Below, piece after piece: positions 42,122-52,797 of a stretch of 64,000 nucleotides of DNA; the stretch's first letter is position 1, and every line of letters begins with the position of its first letter. This DNA is from Chrysogorgia sp. JL179-B06 (Eukaryota > Cnidaria > Anthozoa > Scleralcyonacea > Chrysogorgiidae). The stretch spans positions 994,501 to 1,058,500 of the forward strand of contig JAYKKM010000307.1 in NCBI GenBank assembly GCA_035772405.1, read 5' to 3'. The notes beneath the pieces are model-generated. The model worked only from the letters and a program-made list of their open reading frames with translations, ran no database searches and was not told the DNA's origin. Both the position numbers and the translations under genes were made by a program.

Positions 42122-42440
42122 TTAAAATCGATTCAAATCTTTAATGAGTTTGTTTACAGAGACTCTTTTCTTCGCTTCTGAGACCCTGCACATAAGTACC
42201 GCCTCCAAGAAAGGGAAATAATTTTTCCCATGGGCTGGGTATTCCATATTGAAGATATAATATGTTCCAATAAGAAGAGAGAGTGCAGTGGCTAGACCAA
42301 CATTGTTCAATTTTGAAACAATAACACCCTCTGACACCACGTATAGTGGTTGGATATTGGCCAGCCCACCAGATCCAACAAGCCTAGGTGTTGTTGTCTT
42401 GATAATTGTGTTCATCAATATCTTCATCAGGGTGGAAAAA
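42122..42440 (-). CDS. possible last exon of an unidentified gene
   Basis: The frame ends KKRVSVNKLIKDLNRF with the stop at 42122 and contains TPRLVGSGGLANIQPLYVVS, LNNVGLATALSLLIGTYYIF and NMEYPAHGKNYFPFLEAVLM. The look (ALSLLIGTYYIFNMEYP...FLEAVLM) is shared by a recurrent animal protein often found next to retroelements, but I cannot name it. The 5' boundary is uncertain; no upstream exon was traced. Confidence 0.35.
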
Positions 42441-42454
42441 CAAACAAAAATCAT

Positions 42455-43105
42455 GCATCACAAATGTGTATATATTATTTACTTACTTACACAATCTTAA
42501 GCCTCTTCCAAGTACTTGCATCAAATTAAAAACAAATCACAACGCTTATTGGTTGCTTTTAATTATTAGATGAGAGTACTCGAAGCTCGCTGCTTCATGC
42601 AAGCACTGGAAATCCACCTTTATTTGAGCAGCTGCAATCCTACAATTTATTTTCATTTACTGGTTTCTGTTGGCTATTATTCTGAATAACACTTGCCTAT
42701 GTCATGAGTTATAATTCAAGTAAAAAGGAAGCCCAAATCTTATAAGCCTTTTGGTTTCTTTTTGGGCTACCTTGCCAGTTATTTATGTCTTTGTCTATAA
42801 TAAATTTTTATTGCTGGTAAATAAAATGGACTCCTTCAGAATCAAAAACAAAAGAACAATACATAATTTTCTGACTCACTTCTCTATACTTATTACTTAT
42901 AGATACCAGAAAATCACTTCTGTCTGATCTGTTACTATAACCACTGACAGTAAAAGTAAAAAATATATACCATGTTTGTATATCTACAATATAAGTCGAT
43001 GACAATTTGTACTTACTGAGCAGATCTTTATAAGAGCCAAGGCGGCAATACTCTCATTAACATCTAAATAAAATTAGCAAGAATATTTAAGATTATATTT
43101 TATGA
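42455..43105. other. non-coding spacer
   Basis: No gene, repeat array or RNA is supported in this AT-rich stretch between the 42.1-kb exon and the LINE. Confidence 0.5.
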
Positions 43106-43109
43106 TTGC

Positions 43110-44930
43110 ATATATTTGCTTTCAAATATACTATACTACCACTACAATCTCTCAAGGATTGTACCTGGATAAGTTAAAATCTAAAACTAACACTATACCA
43201 CAATCAGTGTCTTGGAAAACGAAAAATGATACAAAAATTGCCAAGCCGAACACCATTGCGTCTATGTTCAATAACTACAATGTTCAAGCTTCAGTCTTCA
43301 CTCAGGATGTCTCTCAGGGTAGCAAGGCTAGTATGGCTGACACCTACGATGTTGATGTTCCACCAGTAGATGATTTAACTCTGTATGAAAATCAAGTTCT
43401 CTATGCTCTAAAGTCTCTAGATCCAGACAAAACACTGGGACCCGATGGAATCCCTGGCCGAATTCTAAAAGCGACAGCCGAGCAAATTGCGCCATCACTC
43501 ACATGTCTTTTCAACAAATCTATCCAACTTGGTGTCGTGCCGGACGAGTGGAAATTAGCCAATGTCGTTCCAGTGTTTAAAAAGGGAGATAAAGATCGGG
43601 CAGAGAACTACAAACCAATTTCCCTTTTATGTATCGTTTCCAAATTATTGGAACGATGCATACTAAACCACATTAGATGCTATCTGCAAGAGATCATTAA
43701 CGACTGTCAACATGGCTTCACTCCAGGCAAATCCTGCACTACCCAACTTATCCAAGTTGTGGACAAAATTGGAAGACTTCTGGATCCAAGGCATTTGACA
43801 AAGTGAACCATAGCAAGATGATGGATAAACTTTGTCATTTTGGATTCAACGGCACTCTACTATCCTGGTTTCAATCTTATCTTCAACATCGTCGACAACA
43901 AGTCACGGTACTTGGATCTACATCTCTACCTTTGCCAGTTACCTCTGGTGTACCACAAGGATCTATCCTGGGCCCTATTCTCTTTCTACTTTACGTCAAC
44001 GATCTGCCCGACGCCGTTTCTTCGTCGACAACAGCAACCTTCGCAGATGATACGAAATTGTTCAAACGCATATCAAGTGAAGAAGAGAACACTCTTTTGT
44101 AAGGACTTGAACAATGTGAATGAGTGGTCGTCCTCGTCTGATCTAACATTTAACAAGACCAAAAGCAAAGTTCGACTATCTCATGGAAACGAAAACCAAT
44201 CAAGAATCCATACTTTATGGGCAACATGCAACTCGAACGCTGCGACCAAGAACAACACCTTGGAGTGTGAATTTCCTCTGATTTATCGTGGAAGAAGCAG
44301 ACTGAATCACAGAGTGCGAAAGCCAACAAGATCCTGGGATATGTGAAGAGAACAACAAAATGCGTAAAAGCCATCACCACAAGGCGAACAATCCACCTCA
44401 CAATTGTCCGTGCACACCTTGGATACTCCACACAAGTTTGGGCACCTCAAACAGTGGAGCTGATCAAGAATGTTGAACGGGTTCAGCGACGTGCCACGAA
44501 GTATATTCTTCGTCTTCCATTTCGTTCCGAGATAGACTGCAAGGAAAGATTGATTCAAGCAAACCCGATTCCGTTAACGTACTAGCACGAGTACCTAGAC
44601 ATGGTGTAAAAAACAATCCTACCCAAAGAAAAGAAACCTAAGGGATCAACGAGATCATGTAGTAATGAAATTGGCACCACCTTTGAGGAGCGACTGTGCA
44701 GAACATCAACATACAGCAGATCATACTTGGTCAGGTCAACAAGGACATGGAACGCGCTACCAAAGGAAGTGCCCCGTCAAACATCTCTGACAAAATTTTA
44801 AAATAATCTAAAAAATTACTATGACTCTGCTGTATGCTCAACTTTCAACACTGAGGACACACGTACATGGAAGACTGTGTCAAGTGTAATTCAGCTCGCA
44901 GTTTATTGGTCCTCCCTTCTTGTTGTTTTT
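43110..44930 (+). pseudogene. LINE reverse transcriptase, 5'-truncated and frameshifted
   Basis: The first frame carries LYALKSLDPDKTLGPDGIPG, NVVPVFKKGDKDRAENYKPI and QHGFTPGKSCTTQL (fingers domain); then, after a shift at about 43800 that removes part of the catalytic A motif, FNGTLLSWFQSYLQHRRQQV, TSGVPQGSILGPILFLLYVN and the active-site motif TATFADDTKLF. Further shifts lead to SSSSDLTFNKTKSKV and RAHLGYSTQVWAPQTVELIK near 44400-44480. The apurinic endonuclease is missing upstream. It belongs to the Jockey/CR1-type non-LTR group by general motif style. No 3' tail was defined exactly; homology fades at about 44930. Confidence 0.85.
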
Positions 44931-45283
44931 AAACTACACTTGTGTCCTTGGTCTGATTTTTCAGACTGTTTCTTTGTGTAATTAATTGTCTGTTTGATTA
45001 GTTGCTTGTTTGTTTGCTGTCTGTCTGTCTGTCTTGTCCTGTCCGTCCGTCCGTCCGTCGTCCCGTCCGTCTAATGTTTTGAATAACTTAAAAAACAATC
45101 CATTTGATAACTTTATTGGCGTAGTAATTTTGAAAATCAATGCTGTTGTAAGCCGAGAAAATCAAAGCTAAAATTTATGTAAATTAGGATGAAATTTTAT
45201 CACATAAAACCAATGACACGGTATTGATTTCCTTTGTCTTTTCCTCATGAATTATTGAGTTCTTAAATATATATACACATAGA
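44931..45283. repeat. GTCT/GTCC microsatellite and non-coding spacer
   Basis: At 45015-45073 runs of GTCT turn into GTCC units. The rest of the interval has no feature. Confidence 0.6.
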
Positions 45284-45450
45284 AAGGATTTATGGTGAAG
45301 GAAAATTTCGAGTGTTGGAATACATACATTTTAAGACCAAACGGGGACCAGTTGCGAAAAATGCAACTTCAAGGCCTTCCGGCTGGAATTGAACCCGCGA
45401 CCCTGCGATGCTAGTGCAGTGCTCTGACCACTGAGCTAGGGAAGCCGTTG
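45284..45450 (-). mobile_element. tRNA-derived SINE
   Basis: On the minus strand 45446-45373 is tRNA-like: acceptor GGCTTCC, A box TAGCTCAGTGGTCAGAGCA, a possible AGC (Ala) anticodon loop, B box GGGTTCAATTCC, and an imperfect 3' acceptor GGAAGGCC. The body continues to 45284. Its 57-base tail end (45284-45340) recurs at 47033-47089 with two differences. The mismatched acceptor and T stems and the attached tail argue for a SINE rather than a working tRNA gene. Confidence 0.65.
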
Positions 45451-45631
45451 CCGAGAGCCTAGTCACGAGTGCTGTATATAGGTGGTAATGACGGGATAAG
45501 ATTCTAGGTATATTTATATATATATATATATTAGAATAATGTTGTAATTATATCGGCTATTTCAAGAGTGCTCAATATCTTGAGAAATAGAGCGATATCG
45601 AAATATAACTAAAGATTGTTTGCTGTTACTG

Positions 45632-45713
45632 CTAGTTTCACGCCTGTAGACGATCTTCAGACAATCTTCCGTAGACGATCTTCAGATCTACTGGCGTGAA
45701 ACTAGTAGTTTAG
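45632..45713. repeat. short inverted repeat (CTAGTTTCACGCC arms)
   Basis: ACTGCTAGTTTCACGCC and, inverted, GGCGTGAAACTAGTAGT enclose two tandem GTAGACGATCTTCAGA units. The GATCTTCAGA word returns beside the larger hairpin at 46915. Confidence 0.6.
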
Positions 45714-46713
45714 TTATATATATCTATATATATACATATAAAAGCAATATTTTATGCATGAGCGCAGCTATTAGAGATATGATATAAATATATATTTCAT
45801 ATATTACTTGAGACCTAACATGCTTTACCTTCTTTTCCCATGGATAGTGTTTCTCACCATAGTCGTAGAGGATCTCTGTTCCTTGCCTTATCTCTTTTGG
45901 TGCAAATAAGCACAGAATTGGTATACCATTCACCACTACTGCTTTCGTTCTCCTCTATAACCGTGGTTTACCAGTCGTCCCAGCTTTGGGCACAGTTTAT
46001 TATAATCTGGTTCTTCTGTTGCATCATAGCTATAAAGTAAAAGTGGTAGATGTTAGTTGAATGTGCCTGAATTACCAGAAGCATTTGTACCTTAACTTAA
46101 TACATACCATAAGTATTTCCCATTGAAAGAGAAGAAATAGCAGTAAATTAGTTCATGGTCTACTTGTGCCTCCTCCTTTTTTGTGCTTCCGCTGCTGTTA
46201 ATAATGTACCGCCATAAATAAGGAGAAATTGTCCTTTTTCAAATGGAGATGTAGTGAAAACTGCCCGTCCTGCAACAAAAACATTTCATACAATTTTAAT
46301 CACCATGACAATTGTGATCATTTGATGATAATTTGTGATCATGATCATCACCATGTTCATTTTGTGAATCTTTTCATTTGAAGGAACACTTTTTTGCTAC
46401 TCCAGCATAATAATTACATTTTATGAAATAACTGGAAATAAACCAGCACAACATACTCTGTTCTAAGTTAAAGGAGCATAAGTTATATATATATGGAGTT
46501 ATAACTCAATAATGGCAACGCTGTTGTGATACCTTAAGTAGATTCAGTAATTTTTAATAAATTTTAAGTAGTTAATTAATTACTAAAGAAAGTAAACATG
46601 TGTGATGGAGGATCTCCATTTTGATCTTCACAAATAAATTGTTTATTTTGTCAGTATATATATATATAGTATAGTATAGAAAAAGTAGAGTGCTGCGTAG
46701 ACAGTGTTTTGAA

Positions 46714-46887
46714 TATATAGCAAAGTGAAAAGGTGGTAAATTGCCAAGAATTTAGTGACGAAATACTGATGTTTGAGCAGAGCCCTTCATCAGAGTAAGA
46801 CTTACTCTGATGAAGGGCTCCGCTCAAAACGTCAGTATTTCGTCACTAAATTATTGGCAGTTTACCACCTTTTCACTTTGCTATATA
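46714..46887. repeat. 174-bp near-perfect hairpin in an intron of the SET gene
   Basis: TATATAGCAAAGTGAAAAGG is mirrored by CCTTTTCACTTTGCTATATA; the arms of about 85 bases pair up to the centre CAGAGTAAG/ACTTACTCTG at 46800. Only a few mismatches are visible (for example GCCAAGAATTTAG versus CTAAATTATTGGC). It could be a foldback element or a hairpin RNA source. Confidence 0.8.
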
Positions 46888-47032
46888 TATAGTATAGTAT
46901 ACGCTCAGAGGCGATCTTCAGACTAATTACATAAGAGAATCGTTGTAGCACTTAAGAAGGTAAATATTTACATAAAATTGCATAAAAAGTAGGTAAAATC
47001 CTTATATCTATCCTTATATATATATATATACT

Positions 47033-47089
47033 AAGGATTTATGGTGAAGGAAAATATCGAGTGTTGGAATATATACATTTTAAGACCAA
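47033..47089. repeat. truncated second copy of the SINE tail
   Basis: AAGGATTTATGGTGAAGGAA to TTTTAAGACCAA matches 45284-45340 with two differences and is embedded in (TA)n runs. Confidence 0.75.
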
Positions 47090-47250
47090 TATATATATAT
47101 ATATATATTATTACTTGTAATATACCCAGAATCGTATCCCGGCATTAGGCTCTGTGACATACACATGCACACACACATGTACTTAATTGCAATACCTGCA
47201 CAGTCTTCACTTGATGCCATTGATTGGCCATCATCTTCAGAATTAATTTC

Positions 47251-48120
47251 CTATCAAACAAAATAGTACTGTACTATCAAAATAGTGAAAGTCATTAAAA
47301 CAAAATAATTTTATTGCTTAATGTAAAATATCATTTGTTCTATCAACTATTATTATTATGCCTATATAAGCTGGGCAGGATCAAGTCCATCTCTCCAAAG
47401 GGTTGGGGGATTGGTGAATAGAGATATCTCTCCTAGATTGTTACACATTTGTACTCTAGAAATATATATATATATATATCTCTCTCTATATATATTATTA
47501 TTAATATTATGCCTATATAAGCATCAGTTGGGATAAAATATTTGGGAAATTGCGCCCCTTTCAAAAATATTTCTGGTTGTACCCCTGAGAACTGCAAGAA
47601 AAACCTGTAATTAATGTTATATCTCTGTTGAGTGTTGAAATAGTGTTAAACGAACACATTCCTTATATAACCACCAAGATATTGATGTTTTTTGTTGCTC
47701 TTATATACAGTGGCCCTTGTCCGGTTTGATGTTTAATGACCTTGCTTGTTCAGCCTTGTTCACTCGTAATCTGCGGTTTTACGATTGTGTTTCCTTCTGC
47801 ACAAACAAATTCACATCTGCAAATAAAAATCACCCACAAACGTATTTTTAATCAGAAACTCGTTATGTATGTATGAACGGTTGCATATTAAATATGATGC
47901 CCTATTAAAAACGTCCTATTAAAATGCATAACAAATAGATAGTATATTAATAAATTATGCTTGAAGTTATCCAGTTTATCATGTGTTTTCATTTTTGAAT
48001 ATTTTTCTCGGCTAAAAATTTCATAGCTGTTTTGTGCCGATGCTTCGACAATTTTACTAATCCTTTTTTGTCAGTCACGGATACAGTATACAGTATAAAG
48101 TATACAGTATATAGTTACAT
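47251..48120. other. non-coding spacer with (TA)n/(TC)n runs
   Basis: A TATATA/TCTCTC/TATATA microsatellite lies at 47459-47500, and the phrase ATTATGCCTATATAAGC occurs twice (about 47352 and 47505). No gene is supported. Confidence 0.5.
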
Positions 48121-48376
48121 CGTATGCCAAGCAATAGTCATCACAAGCGAGAATGAAGTTTCAAAGAAGGTTTCAGAAACCACCAGAAGTCCTTCAAAAA
48201 CGCGAAATATTCAAATGAGACGGGACTTGAAACCAAACAACCGACACCATAGCATTGACTGGTCAATCCTAAGACACGCTGCACCATACACAGCCGGAGG
48301 AAAGCGATGCAATCTTTGCAACTACGAGAAATTGTTCATCATGAAAGCCAAGAAGAACAATTTGCTGAACAAATGA
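48121..48376 (+). pseudogene. C-terminal fragment of a GIY-YIG-type endonuclease / Penelope-like element protein
   Basis: The frame ends HSIDWSILRHAAPYTAGGKR, CNLCNYEKLFIMKAKKNNLL, NK. The W.I...A.PY..G..RCNLC..EK..I.......LLN phrase is the end of the GIY-YIG endonuclease linked to reverse transcriptases in Penelope-like and similar elements. No upstream reverse transcriptase is present here, so it is a small remnant. Confidence 0.45.
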
Positions 48377-48599
48377 TCCGAAGTTTTTTCAAGTGCCGCC
48401 AGCCAGCAGAGAAGATTTTTGGCGGGAAATATTTGCTGCAATAAGAAAGATCATCACGCAAGTGCATAGCCTGTGTCCCAGTCCATTACGTGCCTTCTCT
48501 GTGTATGGACTGTGCAATTTTCTCAATTCTCGTCATTATCCGCCAATGTTAATTTATGCGTAGTTACGAAACCTGGGTGAGACCGAAAAGAATATGGCC

Positions 48600-49640
48600 A
48601 CCAAAGATCACAAGGATTGTCGATTTGAAGAGGTGAATAAAATATGTTTTCAACATTGATAGTTTGTATGACGATCAAACCAGATTGATAAAAGCTTTCT
48701 GTAATGGACAAAATATTTACTTTAACGCTCCTACTGGTTATGGAAAGTCCATCATATTTCAGTCACTGCCATGGGTTTATGATATCATATTATTGTCAAT
48801 GAACAAGCACTTGGAGTGGCAACTTTAATTGTGAATGTGATCTCCCTTTACAATCGTTGATGGGAGATCAGTGTAACCGTATGAAAGTAGGGGTTTCTGC
48901 TATTGCTTTGCACCACCAAACCACGTCGAATCCTGACAATGACACTGTTTTTTGAGATGTGACAGAAAGTGTATATTCATTGATATATGCTTCACCAGAG
49001 TGTATGCTTGGCAAAAATGTTTGGAGAAACATTTTGTGTTCAGAAGAATTCCGAAATCATTGTATTGGAGTGGCATACGATGAAGCACATATCATAGAAC
49101 AATGGTGAGTTTGAAAGTATTTTTAATTTTAATAGCATCCCTCATCAGAAAAATGCAATCAGTATAACAATAATAACAGTATAGCCCATATGGGATTAGT
49201 AAATTATTTATTTTACATTTAGTATCCCATTTTTATATGGCATATATAGTATAACATGGATTGGATGAGTATATGTATAAAATATTAATTTAGAAGCCCA
49301 TGCACCACAAATGCTCAGCATGCATGTCAGCTTTCGAGATTCATCAATAATTCAATTTATGGATTTGCACTATTGTTTTTATTTTAAATGTTTCAATAGT
49401 TTCTCTCTGGTTACAAGTAAATCATTTTATGTGCCTGGAAGATGTTTCTAAAATCATGTTTTACAGGGGATCAGATCCAAATGGCAAGAAACCATTTAGA
49501 AGATGGTACAGAGAACTACACACCTTTTAGATGTCTCGAGTCCAAATACCAAATTTGCCTTGTTCACAGTTACTGCAACAAAGGAAACCAAATACAAGAC
49601 ACTTGGAATGCTTGATATCCAACAATCAAAAACTATTTTT
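48600..49640 (+). pseudogene. RecQ/DEAD-like helicase, two exons, cut by a LINE
   Basis: Exon 1 reads YDDQTRLIKAFCNGQNIYFN and motif I NAPTGYGKSIIFQSLP (about 48724-48770); after stops and shifts IYASPECMLGKNVWRN and the Walker B motif GVAYDEAHIIEQW (ends at 49105). A donor GTGAGT follows at 49106 and an acceptor TTTTACAG ends at 49466; exon 2 resumes GSDPNGKKPFRRWYREL and, in a shifted frame, FALFTVTATKETKYKTL (motif III). A LINE inserted at about 49645 removes the rest. The family is the RecQ-like helicase group that is multi-copy in some invertebrates; the parent gene or element is unknown. Confidence 0.65.
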
Positions 49641-49644
49641 GTTG

Positions 49645-51005
49645 AATAGAATAGAAGCTTTATTTTTGCAGGGTGATTCCATCAGCTAAATGCTGTTCTC
49701 CCTGGAGGCCCGGACTCAAATTAAAATACTTACAATTATGAATTATAATATAAAATGTTATTACAAGTTTAAAAAAGTTAAAATTCTAAAATCTAGTATT
49801 ACAAAGTTATTATAAAATCTGCACGAAATATATTAGCATTAATATTTAGAAATTTGACTTACATGCATATACATTTTATTAAAATATAAAACGTAAATTA
49901 AAGTTTAAAAGATAATTTAACATCGTCCGATAGACTGTTCCATAACTTTGCTCCGGAATAGATAAAAAATCGTTTTAAACATTCAGTTTTAGGTTTTGGC
50001 AATTTAAAATCGTTTTTGTGCCTGGTATTGTAATTATGCACATCTTTATGGCAAGACAAGCTAATATCTACACCTTCCATCTTGTTATTTTGTAACCTAA
50101 ATCAAAGTGTGGTCTCCTTGTGCAGCTTCCATCTTTTCTCAAGTTTGTCGCAATTGAGTTGCTTTTGCAGGGCTTCAGAAGATGTCATGAAATGCGCTCC
50201 ATAATTATTCTTGCTGCTCGATTCTGTAGTCGTTGTAATTTTTGTGTTGAAGTTACATTACAATTGTCCCAAACTACATCGCAGTAATCGAGGATCGGTA
50301 AAATAGTCGTACTGTAAACAAGTTTAACGGTCGAAATGTGTAGAAATGGTCTAATACGCCTTAGTACTCCAATTCTGGAAGATGCTTTACTATGCAGCTT
50401 ATCGACATGAGAAGTCCAAAGGTTGCTATCCAGGGTAACGCCAATATATTTTGATATCTCAACTTTGGTAGTGATATGGTTGTTGAGGTAAAGCTCTAAT
50501 AGTTGAAAGTGGAGAAGTTTCTGATGTGTTCCTATGAGCATGAACTCTGTCTTTGTTGCATTGATGACCAGACCATGGTTCTCAAGCCATTGTGAGATTA
50601 ATCATCGATTTCGATTTCGATGCTGTCTTTACCAGTAAAAAAGTGCAGTGTCATCAGCAAACATATTGATTTCACCATACTTTATACAGATTAAGAATCT
50701 ATTGATCTAGATTAAGAACAGCGGTGGGCCCAGCGCAAATCCCTGCGGAACCCCACAAGTGATTGGTTTGGCTGCAGAAAGAACACCATCATACACAACA
50801 TGTTGCTTACGTTTGGCCAGGTACGAGACGAACCAGTCGTATTCTTCTCCATTGATTCCCATAAGCGAAACTTGTTCCATTTTAAAAGAATGGGATGTTG
50901 CACAGTGTCAAATGCCTTGGCAAGATCTAAATACACAACAGTAGTAACTTGACTATTGTCCATGCCTTGAAGCCATTTATCAATTACCACATAAATTCCC
51001 AAGAG
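49645..51005 (-). pseudogene. LINE (CR1/Jockey-like) 3' half inserted in the helicase gene
   Basis: On the minus strand: TVVYLDLAKAFDTVQHPILL (RT motif A), CGVPQGFALGPPLFLI, INMFADDTALFYW (active site), KYIGVTLDSNLWTSHVDKLH, LPILDYCDVVWDN, and near the end HNYNTRHKNDFKLPKPKTE with GAKLWNSLSDDVK. The 3' terminus on the minus strand is AATAAAGCTTCTATTCTATT, a short tandem of TCTAT typical for such LINEs, at about 49648-49665. The 5' half is absent and several frame changes are present. The insertion cuts the helicase reading frame at 49640. Confidence 0.88.
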
Positions 51006-51225
51006 TCACTCTCTGTCCCCCAAGTTTAACCAATCATAATTCAAAGAAGACAAAAGGAAACCCCCCATATAAACAATTTTAGCCAATAGGAGAGAGTCAG
51101 AGCTTTCATTTCCTGCATAATAATGAGGCACTTGCCAAACAACATTTCAGGCTTCAGCCACAAATCGCGCTTGAAGTATTCAGCCACAAATCGCGCTTGA
51201 AGGTTTGTCTTCGAAAAAGTGATCA

Positions 51226-52797
51226 ATGGCGGATTTGCGGTTTGAATTGGATGAAGAAGAAGAATTTCTAGGCTTTGATTTAGCCACTTCGTACCTTATT
51301 CAGGACGAAGAATCAGATATTTCTGTTTCAGAAATATCTGAGAATGAGAGTGAAGACGAAAGGATGAGCCCAGACGAAGGTATGAGCGCAGACGAAGGTG
51401 AAGACGTAGAAGATGGTATTGATCAAAATACTTGGACAACAGATGACTTTGAAGTCTATGTTGACGAGTTTGATCAACCGTTTGGGCCAACTTCTACCCT
51501 TCCTGACGATGCGACTATCCTTGTTTCCTGAGGAACAATTTGAAAAATTGGTGGAAGAAACCAACCGATACGCTCGCCAATGTATCGAGAAAATTCCCGA
51601 CGCCAAGTGCTATGAAACAACCGTCGAAGAATTCGGCATCAAGACCTTGCCTGAAACAAAAATGTGCTGGTCCTCTGAGCCTCTACTTGGAGTTCCAGAG
51701 GTACAAAAAATAATGAGCAGGAATCGATTTGATAAAATGCAGCAGTATTTTCATTTGAATAACAATGAGACGCAAGACCGTGAAGATAAGTTATTCAAAG
51801 TTCGGCCAATGATCGGTATTCTTTCACGGACATTTCTGAAAGAATACAATCCCCCTCAGAATGTCAGAGGAAGACTGGGGTTCAAGCAATACATGCCAAA
51901 CAAGCCTATCAAACGTGGCATTAAAGTTTGGATTCGAGCCGATTCAAACAATGGCTTCGTGTCCGAATTTCAAGTCTACACAGGCAAAAGAGATGGCCAG
52001 CCGGAGAAAGCGCTTGGAAGTCGGGTTGTTAAGGACTTAACACGAGAGATAGTTCGCAAAAACCACCACGTTTTCTGTGACAATTATTTTACTTCTGTTG
52101 GGTTAGCTGAAGATTTGTTGAAAGACAAATTATATCTTTGTGGAACAACAAAGTCGAACCGGAATGACTTCCCCGACGAGTTGAAGGACAAGAAGACAAT
52201 GAAAGCGCTTCGCCGTGGAGAGTCTATTTGGCGCCGTAAAGGCAACGTTGGTGCTGATATGGAAAGATAAGAAGCCAGTAGCTTTTGCTAGCACACAGTG
52301 CGATGGAGATGTGTGGACAGGAGACCATCAGCAGAAGGCAAAAAGATGGGACATCTATCGACGTCCCAGCACTTCCTGTTGTTTCGCTTTATAATAAAAA
52401 CATTGGGGGATTTGACAAGTGCGACCAGTTTCGACACTATTACAACATTTCTCGTCGATCAAAGAAGTGGTGGAGATATCATGCGTGGTTCTTCATTGAT
52501 GTAACCACCATCAACGCTCACATTCTGATGAAGTTAGCACCAAACCACCCCAATTTGACCCAAGTTTGGTTCAGAGTCTAATTGTTCAAATGTCTTGTTG
52601 GCGATTTTTCTTCGAGGAAACAGAGCGTCATTCAAGGAAATGTTGGTGGAGACCATTGGCCGGTAGAAATGACCAAAGGCCGCTGTAAACGTTGTCTGAA
52701 AGCCAAGAAGACAACTTTTTGTCGAATGAGTTGTGAAAAGTGTGGATTACGAATCTGCCTGCCCTGTTTCAAAAATCACACTTTGAGCAACCTATGA
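51226..52797 (+). pseudogene. piggyBac-type transposase with catalytic deletion
   Basis: An acidic N-terminus (MADLRFELDEEEEFLGFDLA) is followed, after a shift at about 51530, by the PGBD4-like core: GVPEVQKIMSRNRFDKMQQY, RLGFKQYMPNKPIKRGIKVW, VFCDNYFTS (second catalytic Asp) and, after another shift at about 52268, NKNIGGFDKCDQFRHYYNIS (third Asp). The short segment around the first catalytic Asp, expected between PQNV and RGRLGFKQY, is missing. An in-frame TAA at 52579-52581 precedes the Cys-rich zinc domain (GRCKRCLKAKKTTFC, CEKCGLRICLPCF). The enzyme is therefore inactive. Possible right end: AGTGAGGGTTAA at about 53244-53255, a TTAA boundary; the left end was not found. Confidence 0.88.

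Larger units (their letters stand above)
45829..47250 (-). pseudogene. KMT5A (SETD8)-like SET-domain histone methyltransferase, three exons, two frame changes
   Basis: Exons 47250-47196, 46269-46108 and 46029-45829 have GT-AG borders and matching phases. Exon 1 is acidic (NSEDDGQSMASSED). Exon 2 encodes GRAVFTTSPFEKGQFLLIYG and, after a one-base shift in an A6 run (46177-46182), EEAQVDHELIYCYFFSFNGK. Exon 3 encodes CYDATEEPDYNKLCPKLGRL, the RLVNHGYR cofactor motif, and after a second shift near 45930 GIPILCLFAPKEIRQGTEIL and YDYGEKHYPW. The layout (GR.VF, YxYFF..NGK, DAT, RL.NH, LYDYG) is that of KMT5A-type H4K20 monomethyltransferases. Without the shifts it would be near complete for the SET domain, so the shifts could be assembly errors. 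Further exons were not found. Confidence 0.65.

Noticed and set aside
43840..44346. 168-residue ORF in the LINE
   Set aside because: Out-of-frame reading of the reverse transcriptase; the motif-bearing frame is 43803-44102.
45373..45446. functional tRNA-Ala gene
   Set aside because: The acceptor and T stems have mismatches and an extra base, and the sequence continues into a repeated tail, so a SINE is the better reading.
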